Source: Ulota crispa
Lineage: Eukaryota; Streptophyta; Bryopsida; Orthotrichales; Orthotrichaceae
Direction of reading: 5' to 3'
DNA length: 64,000 bases
NCBI GenBank assembly: GCA_963920765.1
Contig: OY987242.1
Location: forward strand, 13,044,002 to 13,108,001
The notes below the pieces were generated by a model. That model saw only the letters and a list, made by a program, of their open reading frames with translations, ran no database searches and was not told the DNA's origin. The first letter of the stretch is position 1, and every line of letters begins with the position of its first letter. Both the position numbers and the translations under genes were made by a program. Positions 10,601-22,414 of the stretch are shown piece after piece.

Positions 10601-10941
10601 CTCCCTCCGTCCCAAAATGATCTTCCTGTAATACAATATGTTGTAGATTAAGCTAAAAAAGAACAATTTTTCAAATGTTTTTAAACTTATGAATAGAGTT
10701 TGAAATTTTGAGTTTGAAATTACTTTTCAAAGTGTGGTTTCAAAGTGTGGTTTCAAAGTGCTTGAAAATTGAATTTTTGAGGCATTTTTGAAGAGCACTG
10801 GTGGACACTCACTTGATAGCATGGGATTGGTTAGCATGGGCTATGTACAAGTGTTGCTAGCTCCCTTCCTCTTGCAACAAGAAGATCATTTTGGGACACT
10901 AAATAAAGGTCAACAGGAAGATCATTTTGGGACAGAGGGAG
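10601..10941. mobile_element. Stowaway (Tc1/mariner) MITE
   Basis: The left end CTCCCTCCGTCCCAAAATGA is mirrored at the right by TCATTTTGGGACAGAGGGAG. TA is duplicated at 10599-10600 and 10942-10943. CTCCCTCCGTCCC is the classical plant Stowaway terminus. The right arm sequence (AGATCATTTTGGGACA) also occurs duplicated at about 10880-10897. Non-coding. It lies seven bases beyond the right end of the truncated Mutator-like MITE. Confidence 0.85.
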
Positions 10942-10943
10942 TA

Positions 10944-11883
10944 TTTGTTTGTTTGTTTATTTTTGCCTTACAACGACTTGCTGTTCGAAATTCGCCGTTA
11001 TTTGAATTTCTTCCACCAATTTCCTACGACAACTGGAACGACGTCCACGTCGATGGCATAGAAAAAAAGTAACTGCGGTTTAGTTGCCATGGAGCAACAG
11101 CACGCTGACCATTTCATTGCTGCCGGCGTCGCTGTCGCTCATTCGAAGTGTTTGGAAAGGGAATGAGATCACTGGCATTCAATACTAGCAGTGTTTTGAA
11201 GAAGAAGAGATCGAGAGGGATTTCTCTTTTATGGAGATCGATTTAGCAGGAACGTGTAATGTTGGAGTACTGTAGGTGACGTTGTGTTTTGTTGTCTCGG
11301 GTGGAGCACTTAGGGAGCTGAGTTGTAGCTTTCGGGGCATTTTGTGGCGTACAGTGGAGACTATTGCCTTGTTCTGATCGTTGTCGAGACTGTTCAACAA
11401 GGATTGTGGTTAGGGATTGAATTTTTGTCACGTTCTGAAGGTAGCTTGGTAAAGGGGTAAAATCGAAGAGGCAGGTGGATTGGGTTCAACAAAACCAGAG
11501 TTCGATGTAGTGAGGCTCAAGGAACGAAAGATTTGCGTGGAGAGTATCAGTTGCTGATTTCAATCGAAGGGACGGGGTTAGCGATTGTGTTTAGTGTTAT
11601 GTGATTTTAGTTGTTTTTGTACTCAAGGGAAAGCATTGAAACTAAATAGTGGATTTGTAGTTTGCAGTTTCAGGTTTCGTCTCTCCTCTGAAACTTAACC
11701 TCCACCTGCCGGTTCCGTCATGTATGGTAATTCTGGGGAAAATCATGGAAGTCCCAGTTTCGATACGGCATTTGTTTCGTGACTGATGTGGTTATTTTTC
11801 TAGGTTCCTGTACGCAATCAACACGAAGGAAGTATTCGGATTCTGAGTGAGTACCAAAGGGTGGGAAGGGTACTAGTTTTCTT
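10944..11883 (+). promoter_or_regulatory. Upstream region and probable 5' UTR of the CoaD gene
   Basis: The GC content rises here relative to the flanks. The interval leads directly to the ATG at 11884 and contains possible 5' UTR splice signals (for example an acceptor TTTTTCTAG near 11804). A short frame starting ATGGAGCAACAG near 11090 could be an upstream ORF. No specific promoter element is claimed. Confidence 0.4.
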
Positions 11884-13439
11884 ATGGCGTCTATGAACGC
11901 GATTCAACCAAACAAGTATAGTGCTGTGGTGCTCGGAGGCACCTTCGACCGTCTTCATCCGGGCCACCATGTCCTTTTGAAGGTGCAGTTGGTTTCTTCT
12001 TGGGCTACCATACTTCTCCGCGTACCCAAGTTCAATACTAGTTGTCTATTGCTGTAGTGTGCTGCTTTCTGCACTGAAATTTTAGGGTTTTCGAATACTT
12101 GTAGGCAGCGGCAGAGCTGGCGCGGGAGAGGGTGGTGGTGGGAGTCAGCACTGGTCCTATGCTGACCGACGAAGAGGTTATTTGCTTCACCTCACAATTT
12201 TCGATTGGATTACTTCATAATTTGAGGTATTGTTTGGTAGTTTTACTGCTGGTATGATTTACAGAGTACTCTGTGAATGATGTCGCAACTCAAAAGTGTT
12301 TCCTATGAGTTCATTAGGTTCGGGTGCCAATCGTCTGGTTGAGCTGGAAATTATCATCCCTGCATGTAGTTGTTCCAAAACTATGATTCTATTACGATAT
12401 CTACGTGTCTACTGGTTCTGGAAGTATTTTGCTAGGTTTAGGGTTTTGGAAAAGGAAAAGCTGAGGAGAGTGGTGAGCTTTATCTCAGTTACCTTGAAAA
12501 TAAGAAACGAGGTGCCACTTAGTGGGTCTGACTTTCTTGCTCTGGTGCATGCTGCTTCAGTATGCGCATCTGATCGAACCACTGGACGTCCGCAGGCACG
12601 CAGTGGAGGTCTTTATCGAGGTATCCTGTCGTTGATACCTTCCTCTTTGTAGTACCTATATGACAGACTGCACGCTTTTTTTCCTTGATGATTGTGTTGC
12701 AAAGATTGATGCTCATCCCAGGGGCCTCCCAATCATGTAATATTTTAGTGTTTGCAGCTATGGTTCGACCTTAGAGTACATGTTTCCTCTAAGGGACAGG
12801 AGTTTATGTACTTCAACGGTGACTGGTCTACTTTCTAAGAGCTATGATGGCTTCTGGTCAGGGTAGTCAGTAAAGCCTGAATTGAAGGTGCAAACTGAGC
12901 CAATCACAGACCCTTATGGGCCCTCGATTGTCGACGCAGAGTTGGAAGCCATTGTTGTAAGGTGAGCATCGGTGTTGTCACTCAAATCAGTTTTGCAAGG
13001 AGAGTGCTCCACTTGTGTAGGGATCTCTTTACAATTCCCGGTGTTCGGATGTGATCAAACAGCAAAGAGACCATAAAAGGAGGAGAAGCTGTCAACAAGA
13101 AAAGGGCTGAACGGGGTCTCTCTCAACTGCAGGTATTCATTTTGGGGAGTGCAATTTGCTGCCTCGTTTTGCTCCTTCCTTCTCTTACTTCTGTGATCAA
13201 GCAACGCTGAGATTGCAGTGGCTCCCTTCAAAGTTCCTAGTTTGCTTGTGTGATGTAGATCTTGGTCTGAGCAGGGTATTGATTGGGATTCTAAGCAGCC
13301 ATCTACTCTTATTCCATGGGTCCAGGTGGAGGTTGTTGACCTGGTGTTTGAGGATGGAAATACTGAGAAGATGAGTTCCACTCAGTTACGGGAACGTGAC
13401 ATGATGCAGACCCAAGCAGATTCTCGAGGTAACGTTTAA
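11884..13439 (+). CDS. COAD: Phosphopantetheine adenylyltransferase (CoaD/PPAT)
   Basis: This enzyme adenylylates 4'-phosphopantetheine to dephospho-CoA, the penultimate step of coenzyme A synthesis, probably in the cytosol. Six exons (11884-11982, 12105-12176, 12561-12620, 12867-12961, 13063-13132, 13326-13439) join in phase to give 169 residues, close to the length of the monofunctional plant enzyme. The nucleotidyltransferase signature is seen as [18 protein letters not shown] (residues 15-32) with the catalytic HxGH motif. It is followed by [31 protein letters not shown] and the C-terminal [10 protein letters not shown] that contributes to ATP binding. All introns are GT-AG. The ATG was chosen because it lies just before the fold and lacks any transit peptide. 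No odd features. The identification is firm at family level. Confidence 0.93.
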
Positions 13440-13975
13440 CCTGCAATGATAGGAGGTTGTCTCGAGATAGTTTCATAGAAAAACAAACTAGGACCAAGTG
13501 AACAGATTACCTTAAATTAGATCATGTAGGAAATTGATACAACAGCGCTCTTGCAAGTACCTGCCAGCTGTTCATACAAAGCACGTCATTGTATCACTCT
13601 AACCATACTCGAAATAGGTCTTCAGGAAGATGACCTCCATCTTTAAAGCGTAAGGGCCAAGTGGAAGCAGCTAAAGCATATAACTCTGTATTGACACGTC
13701 CAACGCTGCACAGATAACGGCAAAACAGCTGTACACAGCTAAACGACTTGGAGCCACACCAATTGTATTGTTGAAAAGGGTCGAAATGTCAGTATCTTGT
13801 TGACAAAAGTGCAGAAATCATCAATTTCTATTGGGCAGTAGGCGAATTCCTTTGGAACGAAATATTCACGTCATGTTCATTGATCTGCCAAAAGAGAATG
13901 GCGCACCGAGAAGAGCTGCCATGGTTGCAGCGAAGTCCAGCTGCCATGATGGAGAATGTTTGATTAGGATATTAG
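13440..13975. other. CoaD 3' flank, nothing else recognised
   Basis: Probably holds the 3' UTR and polyadenylation region of the CoaD gene. No further frame, repeat or RNA gene was recognised. Confidence 0.5.
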
Positions 13976-14751
13976 TTAATCCCTAAGCGTCTTGCTAAGA
14001 AAATCAAGCATAACTCCAACATGAAACTTTCAACACATTCCCCTACTTTTTGGAAAGTTGAACAAGTAATCACATAATCCAAACCAGTCATTCTATACGC
14101 AACTATAAATCAAATGTTTCAAACCAATTTGCTTTCAAATCCAAATAAATTTGCAAAATCTCCACAGTTGAGAATCTCATGTTTCCAAATTGGGCAACAA
14201 TTCAAAATATGGATTTTGGACTTTCTTGTAATATTTTCTCAATAAAAAGATTTACCTAATGGTTAATCCCATGAGATTGTGTCTTGCTGTACTTGATGGA
14301 AAAAAAAACTCCACAAATGGACAAAAATTCCAAAAGATATGATCACTCAAAGCAGCTAGATTTCACTAGCTCCCTACTTTGGAGCTATAAAAACCTTGTC
14401 CAAATCAAGAAAAAAAAAAGTGACACATCACCAAACTTCTCCCTTGTACAATATGAGACATGAGAGCACCCATTCCATCTGCTTTCTAAATTGTTCCCTT
14501 CGTTTGCCCAAAGACATTCTTCTTCTAATTGTTGAAAAAATAGAATATTTTCCATATTCCATGTAGAATCTAGAGCAAAGGAGGCGCATCAAGGAACAAC
14601 AAGCCGATCATAAATTTTTATTGAACTAATAACTCCATTTGAACTTGAGTGGCAGACCAAAATTTGAGCTAAAAATGCCTCTTTTGTATACTTTCACTCA
14701 TCCAAGCACCCCTTGTGGCCATATTGGGCTCTTTGGTCCTTCATGGGTTAA
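13976..14751. mobile_element. TTAA-flanked piggyBac-like element P5 (diverged)
   Basis: The left end TTAATCCCTAAGCG and the right end TTTGGTCCTTCATGGGTTAA are bounded by TTAA at 13976-13979 and 14748-14751. The inverted ends are more diverged than in the other copies, so it is probably older. Non-coding. Confidence 0.5.
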
Positions 14752-16840
14752 TAGTATTTGGCAAAATGAACTTGTGAACCTTTGATGAAGAAGAGCAACT
14801 ACAGTACATGCGCATATTCAAATACTAAAATAGCTAGCATTCCATTCACCAAGTGACAACCGTGAATTGTAGTAACCTACCTGAGGAAAAGCAGTGATAC
14901 AACGACTTTGATCCGTTTCATATTCTTGACCCTAATGACATTACAAGTTTTAGAGAGGAGGGAAGGGAAAGGAAAAGGCACCAAAATGGAGGGTGAAAAG
15001 TCATTGATTTTTCTTTAATAATTCAATTATGTAAGTTTGAAAAACTTTGTTATAAAATATTGGGTGTCAAGCATTGGGTGTACTTGTTTTGAAATTCAAG
15101 GGAGAGGTAAAGGCAAGGAAAGGATAGGTGAAATGTCATATGAAATTAAGGGATATGACGCATAGTGCATTCAAGGCATGCTTGTAACAATATAAAGTAT
15201 GTCTTAGTACCATACAAGAGAAGCTTAAACTATCAAGTAAAGACTCAAGATATGCAATTCATAATTGGTCAAGCCTAGGAGCTTCATATCATTACTAGAT
15301 TATGACCATTCAATCTTGGAGATCTACAACCCTTCCAAAAAGTGAATATCCCTCTTTCCAATTGCCTTGTGCCATGTGACAATAAAAGTGACATGAATGA
15401 ATTATGCATGCAAAAACAAGTAGCTAGACTAGGAGCTAGGCTAAAAAGATGCATTGTCTTTGTAGGTGACTTGATTTTTATTGTAAGATACATTCTCAAA
15501 CTTATTGAGGATAGCTTCTCTTGGTGCAAACCTTTCTCCTTGCAATTGAGAGCCAATAAATTGAGGATGAAAATAAGCTCAAAATAATTTTTGTACAAAA
15601 AAAATATTATTTTCATTGAAAAGGTTATCATACACTTGAACATCCATGGGATGAAATACACATAAGCTTGTCTTTGTAATGAAACTTGCATTTCCCAACT
15701 CAAGTACAATTTCCATACCTACCAGTGCTCAATTTTATAAATGTTTAAATAAAGAGTTCTTTGTTCATTCAACTAGACTGAACTTATTGAACACACCTTA
15801 GTAGAATACCGAAATATCATTGTCGCCTAGCTTTGGGACCGGGGTGAACTAACCCCCTGAGCCCCCTGTGTAGATGAATGGGCCTCGGGGCTCTGTCTAA
15901 TGCACATCCATGTTTATGAGCCAATGTAAAAAAGCTCTACAATACTTCAATCGAAGGTAAAGGTAATAATTTGCCATATATTTTGGCATTATTCAATTGT
16001 ACTTCCTCCACGGTTTTAGACAAAATCAAGGTCTCTAAGCTTATATCCAAATGTGAATTCAAAATTTCAAAATTTAATCTCCTATCCAAGATCTCAGAAT
16101 TTTTGAAATGTGAAAATGCAGGACTTTTTCAGCCCCCATTGACTGAGCTCTCGGCCCCACTCATCTAGGCCGGGGGCCATGAGGGGGTCAATTCACCTGG
16201 GCTGTTTATGGGTAACATGCATTACCCTCTCAAAATTGACATAGTGATATTGCATTAGACGTGCAAGTAGAACAGCTGGGGTTATACAACATACTGTCTC
16301 TTGGGGGACAGGGTGAAATATCTTAACTTTTCACTCGCCAAAAATGTAAGTTAAATATTTACCATCGGGAGACTGAATTTGGGAATTTTGAAGATTTAGT
16401 TTAAGTCTAGAACTTCGGAAGGAGACAAAACTGACCAACTCCAACATGAGGGGCAGATTATAACTTTCAAATTCAAAAAAGCTGAGATTTCCCACCTGGC
16501 CCCACAAAACCGCATGCCAAGTAACCCCAGCCCAAGTAGTACCCATTCTTCGTCAGAGCAAGACTGAAAAAATCGGCAAAAAAAATAGTACTGTTGCAAT
16601 TTCAAAACACATAACATAAAGATGTTGAGAAATGGCTCAAAAACACGAAATATAAAACATGGTCATTACCCCCACTCACAAATGGAACGTCGCACAAGCG
16701 AGGGACCTCAATCTGTACCAGTAAAAAATAAAAAGCTGAAAAGATCTTGCAGTCTTACTCTTATATCCACACTACTAAAAATCTGCAATGAACATCGGTA
16801 CTGAAAAACCAATACATCCTCCTCCAGGAACTGCCACCCT
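14752..16840. other. Intergenic DNA with a small MULE-MITE fragment
   Basis: Around 15995-16105 a fragment resembles the Mutator-like MITE body (AAAATCAAGGTCTCTAAGC, CAAATGTGAATTCAAAAT). The rest shows no recognisable gene. The last 200-300 bp are probably the 3' UTR of the elongin-B-like gene, which is on the minus strand. Confidence 0.45.
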
Positions 16841-17920
16841 TTAGCTTAACTCCGGATCGATGAGGTTGGCATGATCTGCCGGTTTCTCAATACAGACTTC
16901 CTCCCAGTCACCTGTTTCTGCATCATCGTTGCAAACATAACTTTTACAATTCCACAGAACCTGTTCGTATTAGAATTGAAAAATTGTTCCATGACAAGGA
17001 AAAAATGAAAATTGTTTCTAGATGAAGCAGGACACAGTGCAAGCTCACTCACCAACTATCTTCAAAGTAAGCGCCACAACTGCATCATTCTCCACCTGCC
17101 AATAACAACAGCAGAAGAAGCTGACTTTAGGGTTACTTCCTGAGGAATTACGTATCTTTTTACTGCTTCAGTCGGCAGTGCAGTCATCTTTCGTACTCTT
17201 TCTTCAAGAACTAAGGTAGGAGGCTCTAAAAGCGACCATGTTCTAAATGCGTTCCCTATCTGAGTGACATGTGCCTTCATATATCTATGTTCTAAATGCG
17301 TTCCCTATCTAGGAATGAGTGACGTCTAGGAATAAGTGACATGTTCCTTCAGATGAGTTAGGTAGGCTTAAATAGGCTTAAATGGTCAGTTTACGGACCT
17401 CCTACCTTAGAAGATATGTAGCCATGGAAGTGGCCACGTATGCAAAAACTTCGATATAACATGGAAAGGAATTTAGTGCAGAAACCAAAGATTACATCCT
17501 AATCTAGCCAGAAACAAAAAAAAATCTCTTCAGCAAGTAAGACATATGTAGCCATGTAGTCGTGCAAGTGGCTGCATGTGCAGAATTTCTATGTCACATG
17601 CTAAGAATTAAGATAGCTTAATTCTAGCAAACTTCTTGCTCTTTTTATGAAAACACAGTATAAAATAAAATTCTAAATAGAAAAGCAGGTTTGAAGGATT
17701 TTTTCAGCTAACAATTTGGTTCAGAAACGGTTTTTACCTTCTGATCGGCAAGAGTCTTGTTATCGTCAAGGACGGAATGCGCAGGGAGCAAAATAAGGCG
17801 CTGCTGGTCCACGGGCACATCACTCAATGCATGCAGTTTATGCTTCGTCTCAACCACAGTCTCCGAGGGATCACAATGAAGGAAGTACGTCGTCTTCTTG
17901 CGCTTCACTCTGATAAACAT
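16841..17920 (-). CDS. Elongin-B-like ubiquitin-fold protein
   Basis: A small ubiquitin-fold protein. In animals elongin B pairs with elongin C in transcription elongation and cullin-RING ubiquitin ligase complexes; the plant protein is less studied. Three exons on the minus strand (17920-17738, 17095-17053, 16917-16841) splice in phase to exactly 100 residues. The N-terminus MFIRVKRKKTTYFLHCDPSE and the LADQKVENDAVVALTL stretch (about residues 57-72) are the recognisable signatures. The tail is DWEEVCIEKP and ends DPELS. The length matches plant homologues. Intron 1 contains a Harbinger-like MITE (17214-17406). The open frame continues past the first donor for a few codons, so a frame-only call would give a wrong C-terminus. 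Confidence 0.85.
17214..17406. mobile_element. Harbinger-like MITE in intron 1 of the elongin-B-like gene
   Basis: Termini are AGGTAGGAGGCTCTAAAAGC and GGACCTCCTACC. The flanks are CTA (17211-17213) and TTA (17407-17409), an imperfect TTA duplication. About 193 bp, shorter than the other family members, with an internal direct repeat around ATGTTCTAAATGCGTTCCCT (near 17238 and 17287). Confidence 0.68.
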
Positions 17921-18576
17921 CGCCTAATCACATCCGATCAACAAAGCTCAGCCTCAACACCAGCCGAAATCTCTCCTTCTTTTTTCCCTCCCCTGCCCTA
18001 ACAAACCACGACCAATCCAAAAAGACACCAAACCCCAAACCCTAACCACATGGACCTACCGGAACAAATCTCTCTAACCTCAAATCAATTAAAATTCACG
18101 CATCCTTGACAAAAGCTTCGCGATACAAGACGAATTAGAGTACAAAATTTTGAAATACGAATAAAAAAGAGATGGAGCACAAACCATGATGGAAGCAAAT
18201 GCGAGGTGAATGTCGCAAAGTGAAATTACGAAGTGGAGATTATACAGGACTGAGAAAGAGAGAGAGAGTGAGAGAGTTGCTTAAGTAAAGATTGAAGAGG
18301 GGCTGGAGTGGAGGAGTGCGCGTATGCAAATTGATGATGTTTCAGTAATCGTACTCGACTGAGCAGAGAAAAGCGACGAAGAACAACGCCGGAATCGCGG
18401 TTTTCGTGCTAATTCGGGACAAATCGGCGACGATGAGCAGCCGTCATGGTGGCGCAGGCTAGTCTGTTGCCGTGTTTTCAGGTGCAGCGAACTGTGCCGA
18501 GTGCCGGTGCAACAACTCCGACGTCCGTGCTTCTCGTTTACGCAAGCAAATAAGTTATTCTGACTCACTTTTGCAG
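17921..18576. promoter_or_regulatory. GC-richer divergent region between the elongin-B-like gene and an unidentified (+) gene
   Basis: This gene-free interval separates the minus-strand elongin-B start (17920) from exon-like sequence on the plus strand. It has raised GC and a GAGAGAGAGAGTGAGAGAG tract near 18256-18274, typical of plant 5' UTRs and promoters. A short frame from ATG at 18446 (MVAQASLLPCFQVQRTVPS) looks like the start of a plastid transit peptide. I could not join it cleanly to the next exon-like segment. Confidence 0.35.
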
Positions 18577-18709
18577 GGGTTTTGGTCCATTTGAGAAACG
18601 TTATCTTTCTGGCACCGTAAGAGTTTACGTTGACGTCCCTCCCGAGGAGCGGGAAGAACCGGCAGCTAGGGCTACGGCAGCTGGTTCGCTGATATTCAAA
18701 ATCAATGTG
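18577..18709 (+). CDS. Exon-like segment of an unrecognised gene
   Basis: Bounded by a good acceptor (TTTTGCAG at 18576) and a donor (AATGTG followed by GTACGT at 18710). It encodes 44 residues including GFGPFEKRYLSGTVRVYVDV and SLIFKINV. It ends in phase 0, and so does the exon-like segment beginning at 19538; together they make a plausible two-exon tail. The intervening 828-bp intron would contain a Harbinger-like hairpin MITE and a TTAA-flanked element. I do not recognise the family. The upstream exon is not resolved. Confidence 0.35.
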
Positions 18710-18800
18710 GTACGTGCAGTATGTTGATGACAAGGGTTTTAGAAATGTTGTAAGCTTAAAGTCGCTTGAACAAAATCCTTTATATCCTTGATTGTCCTTA

Positions 18801-19018
18801 AGGTAACCGGCTCTAATGCCGACCATGCTTCTAATCCCGCACAAATCTACACCCTCAGTAGATTTCAGATCTAGAATCTAGGAGAGCCCTAGATAGCTTA
18901 TTTTCTGGGTTGCAGAAGATAAGCTATCTAGGGCTCTCCTAGATTATATATCTGAAATCTACTGAGGGTGTAGATTTGTGCAGGATTAGAAGCATGGTTG
19001 GCATTAGAGCCGGTTACC
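18801..19018. mobile_element. Long hairpin Harbinger-like MITE, near-perfect palindrome
   Basis: Two arms of about 100 bp (18801-18900 and 18918-19018) are almost perfect reverse complements around a loop of about 15 bases. The termini are AGGTAACCGGCTCTAATGCC and GGCATTAGAGCCGGTTACC. TTA is duplicated at 18798-18800 and 19019-19021. The high arm identity implies a recent insertion or strong conservation. It could form a long RNA hairpin if transcribed. Confidence 0.8.
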
Positions 19019-19074
19019 TTATACTTGTAAACATATAGATGAAAAAGTGTGGAGTGGTGTTATGTTGTGTAACC

Positions 19075-19317
19075 TTAACCCTTGAACAACTGAATAGCCC
19101 TTTGCGACCAATACAATACAGAATTTTTTTTTTGTATTTGGAGTGCATCCACACCTTTATTACATTTGAGATCAACAAAGAAGTTAGAATATAGATCAAT
19201 GTTGTTCTAGTGAAGTAGTCAAGATCCCAAATCTAAAAAATATAGTTAGTAACAAATGCCAATTATACATCAACGTACATAGTATGTCTTATAGTAGCTC
19301 GGTCCTTTAAGGGTTAA
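19075..19317. mobile_element. Short TTAA-flanked element P6
   Basis: The left end is TTAACCCTTGAAC and the right end GGTCCTTTAAGGGTTAA, bounded by TTAA at 19075-19078 and 19314-19317. The body matches 33033-33267 in reverse complement and the fragment at 1127-1400. Non-coding. Confidence 0.65.
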
Positions 19318-19537
19318 AGCAAAAAATTGGTGAGTTGTGTCGTAGTGTGTAACATCAATCCTACCATTAAAAAAGATACATGGCGAGATTTCATTCAAGC
19401 AACTTTAAGCATGGTGAGGGCCTCATGCAAGTGCATTACAAAGTTTATGCCATTGATTACTTGGGCTTTACCCTTGTTTCTAGTGGCTTAAATGTGAGAA
19501 TGCACTCACATAAGGCCCTTACCCCACACAATTTTAG

Positions 19538-19708
19538 AGATGGTGTTTTTTTAATAAAGTAATGCTTGACGTAGAAAGCATTGCAAGAAGTGATGGACTG
19601 ATGTGGAGGGCAAAGTTCACCAAGGAATTTCTTTTTGCGATGCTCAATGACGAGTATTTAGTTGATGTAAACTATTGCAAGGGAATGGTTGAACTTATGG
19701 ATGAATAA
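19538..19708 (+). CDS. Exon-like terminal segment of an unrecognised gene
   Basis: Preceded by a pyrimidine-rich tract and acceptor (ATTTTAG at 19537). The open frame encodes DVESIARSDGLMWRAKFTKE and continues to MVELMDE and a TAA at 19706-19708. Composition and amino-acid texture look like real coding sequence rather than repeat background. It is in phase with the segment at 18577-18709. I recognise no domain. It could equally be an exon of a decayed gene. Confidence 0.35.
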   Translation, partial: RWCFFNKVMLDVESIARSDGLMWRAKFTKEFLFAMLNDEYLVDVNYCKGMVELMDE

Positions 19709-20349
19709 TTCGTACCCCTGAATTACGCAGGATTTTTGCTGCATAATATTCCCAAACCCGTAATCTTGCAAGATGATTTGCTTTGGAAATGAACAAGATA
19801 TTTTCTTGCAACAATTTATGAAATTATCTTAAAAAAAACTGGAAAGTAGTACCTTTAGAGAAGGTTTTTAGAAAGTTTCGGATATATTTTTAGAGATTTT
19901 AGGAAGTGACATAGTAAGAAATGAAGGTCTTAGGAAGATATTTCAATCAATTATGTTTTGTTTGACCTATCACTGAGAAAATGTTGGAGTCATGAACAAT
20001 TATTGAAAATAAACATGTTTCATGCAGATAGAAACTTTCATTTTCATTTGTTGACGTGTTATAGGATTTCTATAATTGTTTCTTTGCGTTTACTTGGTAC
20101 AAAACTCCAAAACTATTCTTACAATTATTTAATAGTTCAAAGAATAGTAGTCTGATACACCTTATCAGCTTTTTCAATTCAAATTATGGTCCTTCCAAAC
20201 ATCCTCAAACAAGTATTACGGTAAATCATCATCGAAAATTATCACAATTAGAGCATAACATTATAGGTGTAAAGGGAAAAAGATATATTACAACTTTTCA
20301 TTCAATAATCAAATCTAGAAGGAAATAAAAAAGAATTACACGTTTTTAA
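19709..20349. other. AT-rich intergenic DNA, nothing recognised
   Basis: No domain, terminal repeat or RNA fold was seen. The first part may be the 3' UTR of the exon-like segment ending at 19708. Confidence 0.45.
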
Positions 20350-21454
20350 TTAACCCCTAAAGGACCAAATGACCCCGAAATGGGATTTCAAGCATGCATT
20401 TACAACTAAACTACTTTGTGTGATTTTTGAAACTTTCTATGAAAGGTGGGGAATTCAAAAATCTGCATGGGCATCTCATTTTTTCTTCATTCCAACATTT
20501 ATTGAAGAAGTTATGCGAGAACTTATCAAAACTATGGGAGGAGGGGCAAGTCACGCAACCCAAGAAAAAAATTAAAATTTACATTTTTTTAAAATAAAAT
20601 TTTGAAATTGATTCTTTAGATTTACATATAGGTGGGAAGCCTTGAAATCATTCAATTTTCTTTAACCCCTGAAGCATCAAGGAGGACAAAAAAAAATCCT
20701 CTAGCTCTAAAAAAAGGTTCTATGTTACAAGAAAAAGTTGCTTTTCATCTGATTTTTTTCAAAAGTGATCGTAAACACATGGTCCATCATGGAAGGCAAA
20801 AAATTACCTCATCAAATGCATTCATATTTTTAGGTAACCCAAATTGTGATAAGTTCAAATCACAGTGTTTAGTCCCAAGATGCCCTTCTTGCAATTTTCA
20901 TGAGGGCACCATGCACTATTGACTCTTGCAACTTTAGGAAATTCCAGTATAATTGCTAGGCACTAAGATGAACAGTGAAAGTATTGTAGCTAGGCTGGTC
21001 AAGGTAACTAGCTCAACATTTAAGGGTTATTGAGATGAAAATTATGAGAAGTTTTAGTATGAAGGTGGGTATGTTTGTGAAAAACTTCATACCTACCTAC
21101 AAACTAAACTTCTCATAACTTTCATCTCATTAATCAAAATTGAATGATTCAAAGCTTCCCACGTATGTATTAGCCTAAGAGAACCAATTTCAAAAATAAA
21201 AATAAAAATAATGTAATTTGTTAAGAAGTCTTCTGAGGTGCCCTTCCTGCCCAAAGTTCAAAGAAAACTACATATCATGCAATAACTTTTAAACCATGTA
21301 GTCAAAAATTATGAAAATTGTTGGACCTTAAAGCTACTCCTTGGACACATCATGTGTGAAAATTTCAAAAAAAAGAAATGAAAACTCCATTTGTAGTGAG
21401 CTGCCCAAAATTGCTATGTTCCAAAAAAACGCAACTTTGTCCTTTAGGGGTTAA
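20350..21454. mobile_element. TTAA-flanked piggyBac-like element P7 (partly palindromic)
   Basis: The left end TTAACCCCTAAAGGACCAA is mirrored by GTCCTTTAGGGGTTAA. TTAA bounds it at 20350-20353 and 21451-21454. The right half is inverted against internal sequence: a hairpin is centred near 21085 (GAAGGTGGGTATG / CATACCTACCT), and outer arms share GTGGGAAGC / GCTTCCCAC. The body is related to P9. Non-coding. Confidence 0.68.
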
Positions 21455-21476
21455 ATACCTTACTTGCTCCTTCACA

Positions 21477-22414
21477 TTAACCCCTAAAGGATTGAGCCTT
21501 TTTTTTAGTGAAAATCACTCAAAACTGTCACTTTTGGGAGGTTAGTAAGAAGGTAATTTTTTTTTGAAAATTTGGGAAATCCAACCATAGGATCTTGCCC
21601 TAGACTAGATTAGGTACTTGTGAAAATAAAATCAGGTCATTCCGGATGGACATGAGTGAGATATTTACATTTAAAGTGAAAAGAAAAGTTTTTTTGCATG
21701 CTACCGCAAAATTTCAAAAGCCTTTGACCACTCTTACATGGAAATAATTGCTCTACGCAACTTTGCGCTTTATTTTTCCCATGTAGGAGATCAAGTTAGC
21801 TATGTGTGGGAGAATTTTCAAATCAATTGGAACTACACAACACATAGGAAAAATTAGTAAGTAAAAAGAAGTAGAGAATGAGTCAAATCACTAAATTGTT
21901 AAGAATTTAATTATTAAAATGAAAAATGAAAATCCCAACGGTCATAATGTTGTGATAAACAATCTACATCTTTTGGTTTTGTTTTTTTTCCAAAATAATA
22001 AAAATTGAGTAAAATAAAGGACTTCAAAGTTTATTTTAGAGTAGAGATTCCATAATTGCCCACAAACAAAAACTCCTCATAACTTTCATGTCATTGATTG
22101 AAATTGAATGATTCAAAGCTCCTCACCTATTAAAAAAATCTAAAGAACCAATTTCAAATTTTAATGTTTTTAAAAATGTAATTTTTAAAGAAGTTTTTGG
22201 GCTGCCTAGGCAAACAGTCCTCCCTTACTTTTCAGATTTTCATGCATAACTTCTTCAATAATTGTCGGAATGAGGAAAAAATTAGATGCCCGCGTAGATC
22301 TTTGAATTCTCCACCTTCAATAAAAGTTTCAGAAAATCACACATAACTTATCCAAAGGTACATGCCCGAACTCCCACCTATCCCCCGAAGGGAGAACAGT
22401 CCTTTAGGGGTTAA
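21477..22414. mobile_element. TTAA-flanked piggyBac-like element P8
   Basis: The left end TTAACCCCTAAAGGATTGAG and the right end CAGTCCTTTAGGGGTTAA are bounded by TTAA at 21477-21480 and 22411-22414. It is an almost full-length homologue of P4 (8697-9617) in the same orientation. It starts only 22 bp after the end of P7. Non-coding. Confidence 0.7.

Noticed and set aside
18281-18844. 187-codon minus-strand frame
   Set aside because: Part of it reads through the Harbinger-like hairpin MITE and the rest is antisense to the exon-like plus-strand segment. No family features.
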